Positions 1 through 9,131 of a DNA stretch of 38,136 bases are shown here, piece by piece (the stretch's first letter is position 1; every line of letters begins with the position of its first letter). Made by a program: the position numbers and the translations under genes. The DNA is from Phaeoceros laevis (lineage: Eukaryota > Anthocerotophyta > Anthocerotopsida > Notothyladales), in NCBI GenBank assembly GCA_049999765.1, contig JBNGIQ010008495.1:1-38136 (forward strand), read 5' to 3'. Below the pieces are notes generated by a model. That model made no database searches, was not told where the DNA came from, and saw nothing but the letters and a program-made list of their open reading frames with translations.

Positions 1-111
1 TAATAGTACTTAACTTTTTCCTACTACTCAATAACATAACCGGCAAAAATCCGGCATATCCCATACCTAACCGGCATATGTGCCTTTTTTTTCCGGCTAC
101 GCCCGTATGGG

Positions 112-129
112 GCCGGCAGGTTTGCCGGC
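112..129. repeat. Short GC-rich inverted repeat inside a CCGGC cluster
   Basis: The arms GCCGGCA and TGCCGGC are separated by four bases (GGTT). They sit within a run of six CCGGC motifs at 40-44, 51-55, 71-75, 93-97, 113-117 and 125-129. The pattern could be the eroded edge of a repeat element; no element family is identified. Confidence 0.45.
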
Positions 130-521
130 TTTGCCAGTAAATAACACTTGCTAGCCGGAACCCTTGCTTGGGACGTGTATTTATTTTCAGTGGTGCTGAA
201 ATTCTCAATTCAAAGAATCGAATCCGCTGCGTATAATAACCAGTAAATACTCATGATGTAGTAGTAAGGTGGTTATGATGTTTAGCCGACTCCGCATGGG
301 AATTGAACACCCCGCGGCCCCCGCCGCATGATGGAAGCCGACCTTCCATCCCGTAAAGGAATTAGACTAGTGCCAAGGAAAAGGTATTCCACGAGTTAAT
401 TACCCCATGGACTGCCATCCCTGCCGCGGTCTCCATCGCAGTCTAACGGTACGCAGGTTTCTTTTGAAATTTCGGGCCAGCAACGTCCAGAGCTTTCGAA
501 AGTCGTCAAGCTTACGTCTAG

Positions 522-528
522 TATATAA
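522..528 (+). promoter_or_regulatory. TATA-box candidate for the GT31 gene
   Basis: TATATAA lies in a moderately GC-balanced context about 490 bases before the chosen ATG at 1017. A start site roughly 30 bases downstream would give a 5' leader of about 460 nt, possibly with an intron. Only the motif is seen; its use is inferred. Confidence 0.25.
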
Positions 529-1016
529 GATGGTGCAGGCCACAGGGCAAGTTCTGCTGGCCTTCCTTCTGCTCTGGCAACTTGCATCTGCACTCTGTAG
601 AGGCCGATCCGCTCTCTCGACTAGTAGTACCAGAGCGTTGCTGATACATGTACGCTTCCTTTGAGTTTCGGGAATTCATGATGGCTAGAGAAGCATCCAA
701 GTCCTGAAGCGGGAGAATTCGCTTCGCACTAGTCCTTGCTCATTTGCTTTGCTTGCTACCGGAAATTGTTCAAATAGGTTGATCAATTGTACCCTTCTTG
801 ACAGTCGATTTATGTTTATTCCGCTGGTTCCGCCCTCAGACTTCCCACAAAGGGCTATCCAGCATATGAAACAAGCTGGATGCTGGGCAAATCTCTGCAG
901 TACCCATTGAGCAGTTTTAAGAAGATCAAGACGAGCAGTGGCCAGGGCATGAGCAGCTATCAACTATCAACTATTAGCAGCTCGGCTAACAAGGTTTTTT
1001 CGTGTGGATTCCAATT

Positions 1017-3817
1017 ATGCTGCTGTTAGCGTTCCACGGCTATGGCTACCTTACCGCGGGTGCCGTTCTATTTGCTTTCTTAGCAATGAGAATTTTGATG
1101 TGGTACAGTCCTGAACCAGACGCTAGCGCTACTATATACGACAACCTACTAGCATTGAGCAATGCACCCAAGGACGTAAGTTATAAGCATGGTGAGGACG
1201 CAGCTGCTCCAGATCTGAAGTTTACTGAACCGCGAAAGCTGCTGAAATTGAGTAAAGCTCTACCTGAGATTGGTCATGAGGATCTGGAAACGTCAAGGAT
1301 TCCTGATATCGGGGGGTCCATGCAACGAAAGCCTAGCTATGGGCCTACGCATTTTCACCGTAGGTTGCCCATGCTACTAGGTTGCCAACATCTACCTCCC
1401 TTGTGGGGCTGGTTGGATCTCAGATTTGAGATCCACTTCGTTTCGGAACATGGGATGATGCAGCTCGTAGATATTGTGAAGGACAGAGGACCTCGTTCTT
1501 ACGGAAAGAGCTTGTGCACCGCGAGCTCGAAGGCCTTCCAGAGTGCCCTTATAGATCATGTGGTTAACGTACCTTGCGGTTGGGGACTCTCCGGATCCCC
1601 AGAGAGCTCAAACTCTAGAGAACATGTGGTTGGGACGGTCCGTATCAGAGATGCAGTAGTTGGAGCTTTTTCCGTTGTCCTGGTGCAGTTGGAGCCTCTA
1701 GTCGACCTGGATCATGATAAGGCTAGCGCTTCTCCGCGAGGTCTTGGCATATTCCGGAAAATGTGGACGGTAACGGTTGCAAGCGGCTCGGGGGAGGAAG
1801 AGAGCTGTACTTCCTCACATGCAGACAATATCAGCTGTGCTGTCAGGCTGTTTCCCTCCAATATCAGTGATTGGCATCCTTTCGTTGACGAGGGCATCCA
1901 CTTTCCTGCGGTTATGAAGGTACTTGAAACTGGTTTTCATAGGCCAGTCAGTGGCAACCATACTTCTTCTTTCGGATTTCGCAAGGTAAGTGAAGCACAT
2001 ATTCTTCATCTCACAGACTTCATGCTAGGTTTTAAATTTGCTTCCGAGCTACACACGTGTGTACCAATAATTTCGCTCTGTTTGTTGGTTGGATTGTTCA
2101 CACAGAACCCTTATAATTGTTCGTCGTTGGTGAGTACGTCTTCACTAGCAGTGTCAAACCTTGGAGGTGTAGACGAGGATGAGGGTGATGAACTTCCATC
2201 AACGGAGGCGGTCGGGGCCCCCTACATACCTCCAATTGATCTAAAATTCGAAAAACCTCCATCAACGGAGAGAGGTGTATGGTTTGTCCCCAAGCGTAAC
2301 CTACAACAGGAATCGAATTTGAGCATGTTTATTGGGGTGGTCTCTGCATGTGACCACTTCGACCTCAGAATGGCTATTAGAAACTCATGGATGGGATATG
2401 AAGAAATTAGTTCGGGGAAGGTGGCTGTTCGCTTTTTTGTGGGAGTGGTAAGAGCAATCTTGAAACTTGTGCTTGCAATTGCAATAGCTCTCACACAACG
2501 ATTTTCAACTTTATATTTGCCTAGTCCTGATCATGACTGATCATGAAGCTGGATATTGTATTTAGTCTGGACAGCTCTTGAATCCAGCGCACGTGCAGAC
2601 CTGGCCATGGATGGCAATTGCAAATGGATCTCTGATGACTGACCAGTTTGTTGGCCTGTGCACAGCGTCATCTTAATAAGCAAGTCAACGACAAGCTTTT
2701 TGATGAAGCTATTGCTTATGGAGATATGGAGCTGGTGCCATACCTTGAAGGCGACAGCCTACTAACCCTGAAAACTCTTGCTGTCTGCATATACGCAGTA
2801 AGCTTTCCGCCAATGGCATGTGTTAGCAGCATTGCTCGTTGTCCTGATGCATGGGAGGGGTTTCTATGGGTGGAACATATATGCCCACCATAGGAACTTG
2901 TGGTTCTCAGACCGATTAAGTTGACATTAACTATGAGCTGCTGCTGTCTGGTGGTCCTAACAGACGAAGAACACGAGAGCAGACTTCGTGATGAAGACGA
3001 ACGATGACACTTTTGTACGAGTTGATGCTGTTCTGTGGTTGTCCGCACTTTTGAACGCAAAATCTGTCTCCAGCAGCTTCTTGTATGGTCTGATACAGAC
3101 AAGCCAACTGCCTGAAACACAGATGACATCTGAAGATGACAAGGTAATATTGGGCTGCAAGCGGTACCTAGCAGCAGTGTTTCCTAATGTATGTGAAATT
3201 TATACTCCTGAAGACAACAAAGGATCCATGAATTCTGGCGATAATCTGGTACAGGTAACTAATATGTTGCAGTTGGTCCACATCTTATGATCATGACAGG
3301 CATTTGCCACTCGGCTTTTGATGATGGGAATGCTTCCGCAAGAGTTTTCTGGGCTCCGCTTTCCAGTTTGCTCATACGTAATCTCCAGCGACATCGCTAG
3401 ATTCGTCACCGAAACTCACGAGCATTTGGAGGTTTCATTTCTAACCCCCCACTATATGTTCAGTGTTGCTGTGATGATAATAGCCCAATTGTTCGCTAGC
3501 TAGGCCTCCTTTCTGCACTTTATAACAAAAGATATATGGTTTGGTTGCAGCACTTCGACGATGCGGATCTCGCAATGGGGTACTGGATTGAGCAGTTCAA
3601 GGATGCGTCGGGAACCAAAGTGGCTTATGTCAACGATACGTTTAGCAACATCGAGTATTGCCGCGAGGGTTTCGTGGTCTCGCACGGGAACTCACCCCTA
3701 GAATTCAGTTGCGTGTGGGACAGATTTAAAAGCACGGGAGTCGCAGGTTGTTGCCGCCTTTTTGGATATAATGAACTCCGAGTAGACTTGGAAGAAGAAG
3801 AACTTGACTACATGTAG
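1017..3817 (+). CDS. Hydroxyproline O-galactosyltransferase-like protein (GT31 with galectin domain)
   Basis: Six exons are modelled: 1017-1985, 2106-2447, 2666-2819, 2983-3143, 3300-3431, 3551-3817 (2025 nt, 674 aa, the size of plant GALT2-6 enzymes). A hydrophobic signal anchor covers about residues 1-25, as in Golgi type II proteins. A galectin-like domain spans about 185-323, beginning at VPCGW and ending at SFGFRK. The GT31 domain runs from MFIGVVSACDHF (about 397) to the end, with RNSWMGYE, SSDIARFV, DADLAMG and a C-terminal VWDRFKSTG block. The family transfers galactose from UDP-Gal to hydroxyproline of arabinogalactan proteins. The metal-binding motif usually written DDD reads NDD here (N495-D497), and the EDVxxG-type block is DADLAMG, so this is a divergent member whose activity is uncertain. 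The codon at 1002 in the same frame is GTG; 1017 is the first ATG. The third exon's donor (T|GTGTTA) was chosen for phase and alignment and is weak. Confidence 0.82.
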
Positions 3818-4367
3818 CATCCGATTCTGCTCAGTCTCCAGCCTTCCGGAAAGCAGTACTTCAAAGTAGACTAACCCAAACGATGGGGGATACACACCTT
3901 TGTCAGGCAAATAAGAGGTCTTTGGAATCAGATTGAAAATAACAAACAATGTTCAACTGATACTGTAACCCTGAACTACAATCCTATAATCCTATGAAGA
4001 CTACTCTTGAATGCGTCCAGCAGCATCTTCTGGCTGTCTCAATTCGAACGTCCACCAAACTCATCTAGCCACGATGAAGTTCTTTAGTTGCAGCCTCGCA
4101 TGCAATTTGAAGGTGCACTTCCACCGTGCTGTTTTTGTGTCAAGTGAAGGAACGTCTGTTGGGTCGTGAGTCAGAGGCGGAACCAAAGCATGGTAGTTTC
4201 GGGTGCTCCACAGCGAACCGTGCCGTAGAAATAACGAGCTGCATATCCGAAAGTGATTACGTGTGAAGCGCGCCCTTACCTTGTGCACAGGGAACACTTC
4301 GGCACACATCCAACAATCTTACGATGGATGAACCCCTAGCGTCGCGAGTGCAAATATTGCGTCTATC
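3818..4367. other. Convergent 3' intergenic region
   Basis: This 550-base stretch separates the 3' ends of the GT31 gene (+) and the vasohibin gene (-). It should hold both 3' untranslated regions and polyadenylation signals. Open frames here are short and match nothing I know. Confidence 0.5.
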
Positions 4368-6941
4368 TCAACCAAGGTAATAAGGGACCTTCAGAAACCC
4401 TGCTTGGCGCTTAGGCCTCTTACGAATGTAGGATACCAATTCGAAAGTGCGTGCAACCTTCCTACTGTTAAATGTAATCGGTTTCGCTGCCATAACCAAA
4501 GTCGACCTCTTCGGGTTTCGGCCTGTCACAGGCAATGTGAATGCTGACAACGTGCGTGGGTTTCTGACGTGCCCAAAGATTACCTGTAGGTCATCAATGT
4601 CGTCTGACTTTGAAGGTCCTTCAGAATCCTCTCCAAATCTACTTTCTTGGCTGTCGTCTAAACCTGGGATCTGGAAACGCAGTCTGAGAGCATGCTCTGA
4701 CCCACCCAGCCTTAGAGCTGTATCCAGTAATTCAGGAACAGTTGGCTTCTTCTTCACCAGTTCAACATTGGTATCTAGTGGTGGTTTCTTTGCTTTGCTA
4801 ACCCTTTTTGGATCTCCTCCTTTCCCTTCAAGCAACCATCTGTTGAAATCCGACCCACAGTTGTCAACCTAGCTGAAAAAATGCTTGTAGGTGCCACATG
4901 CAACAGTAGGGAGAGTGCAGTAACTTCCAGCAACTTACTTATCCCAGAGCTTTTTGGCTTGCATCTCGTGCTTCTCCAGTGCTTCACGGCACTGCTTGGC
5001 ACCAACACCAGCAAACAAGAAAGATAATATTAGTTGTGAACTCGCTTTTGCTTTCCGGACCTGCCAGGGTAGTAAGGACTCTAACAAGCTTCAATGTAGC
5101 AACCACTCAGTAAACCATCCTCGATAAAGGAAAAAAATGTCGTCACCTGCTCCCAAGACATCCAGGCAATATCAAGGCAAAGGGAGCGCCAGCAGACATG
5201 ACTTCGTGATGTAAGGTCATGTTCCACCTGCAGGAGTCCACATAGACCTGTCACATCCAAGTGTGTTGGACATGCACATCCGGTGTTCTATTTACACTTG
5301 AAACCTCTGGGTGGTCTTTAGAGTCTGTGCCAACTCAAACCACCTCACAGTCAGAAAACTTAAAAGCTTTAAGCACATACCGGGAGGCCAATTCGCACTT
5401 TCAATACATCATGTTGTAATCGCCCATAGGCCTCCATATAGTTCCTGATGATACTTGAAATGCTGCACAAGAAAAGTATAAGGGACTGTAAAACCTGCAA
5501 GCTAGGTTTAGAGGCAGCAACAACAACTAGCACAACAAACAAATAAGGCAGTCGAAAGTCTATATCCTAGTCTGACCCCAAAAGGCACACCTGGGTGCTA
5601 CTTCAGCTTCCTAGCACGCCATGCTTACCTGTCGAATGTGATGTCTTTGTCCATGAGGTCGGGACAGCGACTAATTCCAAGGGCTCCATATTGTCCCGCA
5701 TGACACAAAAGGAGAACAATGTGCTGATGCACCTGCTACATCAGTAAAAATGAACCCCCATATTAGCGTTTAAAGGTCCATAACCAGCAGATAAACTAGA
5801 CTGCTAAGCTGTCTGCTGAGCTGAAGCATCTTGAAACAAGACAAGGTCAAATATATCACCTGCCCCTCATATTTAGTCTTAAACGACAAAGGAATCCTCT
5901 CAACGTCGGTCAAACCAGCCTGCAACGTCGGCAGCGAGAACCTCTATTAGGTGATAGATGTGTCGGCTTGCATGTGTGCAGAGATGCTTTCCAGCATGCT
6001 CTACAGTCTAATTCGCACCATCAGTTTTCAGCTACTCAGAATGACCAGCGTTCTTTTGAACTCTCTGAATGATGTAGAATACCACAAGGATGTTAGTGCG
6101 ATCACATCTTTGGCATCAAGGCGTCTTACTCAAAAGAATACCCTTATGCCTCTGAAAATTAGGAGCAGCAACTAGAGAACCCATTCTCCAAGAATGTGAA
6201 TACTAGTCACAGACAGATGTCTAATTACGTTCTTGGCAAGAATCGGCATCTAGGTTTATATCTGTCAGTATACAGCAATAGTAAGAGGGTTCCTTTCCAT
6301 CTCAGTCCACAGAAGAGAGAAAGTGATGCTTGACCAGAATCCTCAGACTTTACCACAATGAACAAGCATATTATGCATGTAAAGCAAGCAATCATCTCGT
6401 GTCTTACTGTTAAGTACAATGCCAGGAAGACAGCTTCGACACATTTGATCGGCTTGGGCCCGTACACAATCTGCACAAGTAGACACACTTCTGAAACCAA
6501 ACCTCGTAATGAGCCTGCCGTTTCTTTGGCAGTAGTTTACAGGGTTAGACCTCACGTACCATTCTTGCAGTATCCATAATACGACATAGGGGCCGCAACT
6601 TATGCCTGTTGAAGTACGTCTCCGGTGTCTGCTTGTAGTGAAATGACTTGATGTACTGTGGCAAGCAGAGAAAACGAGGTAAGGTGACTTACAAGCCAGA
6701 CAGACGCCACATGTAAGTTGCAGCCAAAATAGGTTACTTGAGGCATGTCAAAGGAAAGTCTTGCTTGGTAAGAGATGAGAAGCATCCTGTCATGCACAAG
6801 CGTGAGACGAAAGAACACCTGCCTCGCTGCCTTCAAACGGGCCTTTGTAGGTAACTGGAAAAAATTCCCGCTCAGCGTTGGCTTGAGAACCCGGCAATCC
6901 AGAGTCTGCGGTTCAGCACCTGTAGACTCCCCGACCGCCAT
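4368..6941 (-). CDS. Vasohibin-like tubulinyl-Tyr carboxypeptidase
   Basis: Nine exons on the minus strand: 6941-6819, 6655-6560, 6470-6408, 5919-5860, 5732-5629, 5462-5381, 5227-5147, 4991-4939, 4839-4368 (1134 nt, 377 aa; animal VASH1 is 365 aa). Recognisable blocks are YIKSFHYKQTPETYF (42-), RPLCRIMDTARM, PIKCVEAVFLALYLT, DVERIPLSFKTKYEG, HIVLLLCHAGQYGALGISR, YMEAYGRLQHDVLKVRIG and a KHE/KLWDK helix. The transglutaminase-like catalytic triad is present as Cys83, His118 and Ser135; the intervals of 35 and 17 residues equal those of VASH1 (C169, H204, S221). The family removes the C-terminal tyrosine of alpha-tubulin, usually with the small partner SVBP. The part before the triad is about 86 residues shorter than in VASH1, and a basic, low-complexity tail follows the core. 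The intron at 5920-6407 is the longest (488 nt). The last two junctions are the least certain: the final acceptor CAACAG at 4840 was chosen because it alone keeps the long terminal frame. Confidence 0.88.
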
Positions 6942-7573
6942 TGTGGTACTAGGTTATCCTGCCGAACAGCAAGCGCCTTTCCACTCAATAGCAGGTACAC
7001 CGATGAGTGCGGAGCACGGTCTAGATTCTTAGGAAACAGCGTCAAGGACTCCGGTCAGCTGTTGCAATCATATTGAAACCCGTGGAATCATGCAGCCTCG
7101 TACTCTGAGACAATGCTTCCACCCGATCGTGGCCACGGGAATGGCCGCCAAGAAACCAGACAACCAGAATCTGTGGCATGCCGAATTTGCAGGGCAGCGG
7201 AGGCAAGACACACCGGGCCGTCCATGACCTCGCGCGAGCAGTCATGATACTTCACAACTGCCTGTCAATCAAAATCGGAGGCGAGGCAGCGGGGAGCACC
7301 CGAGACCCGGGCGGGCGCCAAGTGGCGCCACCGAACCGGCACGACCTGGGCTGACGGAACGGAGCCGGGTGAACCTTACGCGGGGCTTTAGCCGCGGGCC
7401 GAAGTAAAGTATGCGATCGAGGGTAGGCTCTTGTGCCGCGGTAGGCCGGCGGGGCAGCAATGCTGTTGTGAGCCGCCGCCATTGCGATTCCTCCTCATTG
7501 CCTCACGCGCTGACGCTATAGCCGTGCTGTGCCCTGCTGCTGCTACTTCCGCCGCTCCGCCGCTGCTGCCACC
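6942..7573. other. Divergent promoter region between vasohibin and zinc-finger genes
   Basis: These 632 bases lie between two divergent start codons and must contain both promoters unless the genes have undetected 5' exons. The half nearer the zinc-finger gene is strongly GC-rich (about 7260-7570), like a CpG-type plant promoter or leader. I see no TATA box. The overlapping minus-strand frames are GC-rich shadows without family similarity. Confidence 0.5.
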
Positions 7574-7891
7574 ATGACAGGGAAGGCTAAGCCGAAGAAA
7601 CACACCGCCAAGGAAATTGCAGCCAAAGTGGATGCAGCGACGACCAACCGCGGGGGAGGCAAGGCTGGAGTGGAGGATCGCAAGGGCCTGGACAAGGGAG
7701 GCCATGCTAAGCTGGAGTGCCCCGTCTGCAAGGTGACGGCACCAGACATCAAAAGCATGTTAATCCACCACGAGGCTCGGCACCCTAAACTGCCCTTCGA
7801 GGAAGAGAAGCTCCAGAATAAGCACGAGACAGTGGGGGAGCCGTCCGCCTTGAAGGGCAAACCGGGAGTGCGCGGCAGCTTGAAGAAGTGA
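7574..7891 (+). CDS. Small conserved plant C2H2 zinc-finger protein
   Basis: A single-exon 105-aa protein. The ATG sits in a good context (gccaccATGac); the same frame is open a little upstream but the Kozak match and the MTGKAKPKKHT start decide for 7574. The N-terminus is basic and Lys/Ala-rich (about 1-46). A single zinc finger follows with ligands C49, C52, H65 or H66, and H70 (C-x2-C-x12-H-x4-H spacing), then an acidic patch and a basic GVRGSLKK tail. The arrangement resembles small 4F5/ZNF706-like plant proteins of unknown role, probably nucleic-acid or protein binding. No biochemical function is assigned. Confidence 0.82.
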   Translation: MTGKAKPKKHTAKEIAAKVDAATTNRGGGKAGVEDRKGLDKGGHAKLECPVCKVTAPDIKSMLIHHEARHPKLPFEEEKLQNKHETVGEPSALKGKPGVRGSLKK

Positions 7892-8717
7892 AGGACGCTA
7901 GCATCATTCACACTCGTGCAGCACCATTCTTGTATTCCTTACCCCTTTGCTAGACAAGGATTTTGGGACGGGCAACACCCTGGCCAGAGAGCAGAGCAGC
8001 AGCACCGGCTTTCTTGTAGCGCCTCCGGCTATCTGCTCATGGCAAATGCTTTCTGGGACACGGCAACAACGCTTTCCACAACGATTATGTCCGCTTCCGG
8101 ACGGGCTGACAATTCGTGCTATGTAGCTGTAGGCTGGATGGAAGTGAGGAAGATCCTGTGCCGTCTTAACTTCCCGGCTTGATGTGCATATCAAAGTTCA
8201 CTTTGCAGTAGCAATGCAAGGGGGAGGGGCTGAGTGCCTTTGTTGCACGGTTTTACTTCACATACTGATCACGGCGTTATCGCCCTGTTTACTGTTCTTT
8301 GTGCCTCTTCCTACTATGATTTGTGGATCTAATCCCCTCCTGTGAGTTTTCTGTTTCTATAGGCTTTCTTCAGTAACCGACTATTGTGTCGTGACATTGC
8401 CCTGTAGACCTTTCGAGGCAAGGCAAGGCAAGGAATGTGCTGGAGTTTAATGTCGTTTTTGTTTCAATGTTCCTGTCTGCATTGCCCATTCAGCCACAGA
8501 GGGGCCTCTCAGATTTGCTCGTCCACTCTTAAGAGCGCTGGAGTCGTCCCAGGGCACCGCGGGCCTGGCCTTACCAGTCAATGTCTGGTTTCCTTCCTTT
8601 CCCATTCTGCGAACCAGATTCATGTAGTCACCACCCTACCGAAATGAGACCTGACGAGGATGTCCAGACGAGACAGGCTACTGTGTACATAAGCTGGTTT
8701 ACTGCAATTCACATGTG

Positions 8718-8724
8718 TATATAA
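8718..8724 (+). promoter_or_regulatory. TATA-box candidate for the GTE gene
   Basis: TATATAA lies within the second copy of the imperfect direct repeat, about 410 bases before the bromodomain ATG. The position would suit a 5' leader containing the short upstream ORF at 9040. Motif only; use is inferred. Confidence 0.25.
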
Positions 8725-8910
8725 TCTGGTTTACAGCAAGTCACATATGACTTCGAAAACAACTTATTGGCAATAACTCTGTCGTTGCACGAATCCGTTT
8801 GCGACACGTGGCCAAGCTGTCCCAGAGTTTTCGAGACTCCAGAGTGTGCCGAGAGAGGCACAACAGACGAAGAGAAACACTACTGTCGGTCGACGGTACC
8901 AGGGTGTTGT

Positions 8911-8932
8911 GGACGGACGGACGGACGGACGG
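8911..8932. repeat. (GGAC)n microsatellite
   Basis: Five tandem copies of GGAC followed by GG, then a purine run (aaagaaag). It lies in the probable leader or promoter of the bromodomain gene. Confidence 0.9.
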
Positions 8933-9039
8933 AAAGAAAGGCCACGGATGCAAGCATCTCAAGGTCTGAGATGCAAGTGTGCCGGAAATCTAAGCCTCAG
9001 GCTTCGTGCCTTCCTGTGCAAGTGAGAAGGGACGCAGCA

Positions 9040-9102
9040 ATGCCACCCAAGGCGCATGCTGAGGCGGAGCTCGGCTCCTTGAAGCCTCTGGGCTGGCGGT
9101 GA
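9040..9102 (+). other. Upstream ORF in the 5' leader of the GTE gene
   Basis: A 20-codon frame beginning MPPKAHAEAE and ending at TGA, 29 bases before the main ATG at 9132. No GT-AG intron of workable size can join it to the main frame, so it is read as a uORF that could reduce translation of the bromodomain protein. Whether the transcript starts upstream of it is not known. Confidence 0.35.
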
Positions 9103-9131
9103 CTCTGCTTTGATCAGGTCAAAGGCCATCG

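Larger units (their letters stand above)
1..1016. other. Upstream region of the GT31 gene; no coding gene supported
   Basis: This stretch precedes the galactosyltransferase. The first 160 bases are unusually rich in the pentamer CCGGC (six copies between about 40 and 129). A TATA-like element lies at 522-528. An open frame at 407-664 has a hydrophobic stretch but no family I recognise, and nothing links it by splicing to the next gene. It may be 5' leader or intergenic DNA. Confidence 0.5.
7892..9131. other. 3' region of zinc-finger gene and 5' region of bromodomain gene
   Basis: The first few hundred bases are probably the zinc-finger 3' UTR. The rest holds a GGCAA triplication near 8415-8432, an imperfect direct repeat of about 35 bases at 8682-8750 (two copies sharing CTGGTTTAC), a TATA-like TATATAA at 8718-8724, a GGAC microsatellite at 8911-8932 and a short upstream ORF at 9040-9102. 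No other gene is supported. Confidence 0.5.

Noticed and set aside
407-664. Open frame with a hydrophobic stretch (VLLAFLLLWQLASALC) upstream of GT31, possibly a signal-peptide exon
   Set aside because: No splice donor and phase combination links it convincingly to the GT31 frame, which has its own signal anchor from 1017.
5920-6407. Extra coding exon in the 488-base vasohibin intron (plus-strand frame 5951-6175)
   Set aside because: Exons 3 and 4 join in phase and align with VASH1 without a gap, and the open frame is on the opposite strand.
9052-9131. Splicing the short frame at 9040 directly into the GTE protein
   Set aside because: The only intron that would do so is about 20 bases, too short for a plant intron.
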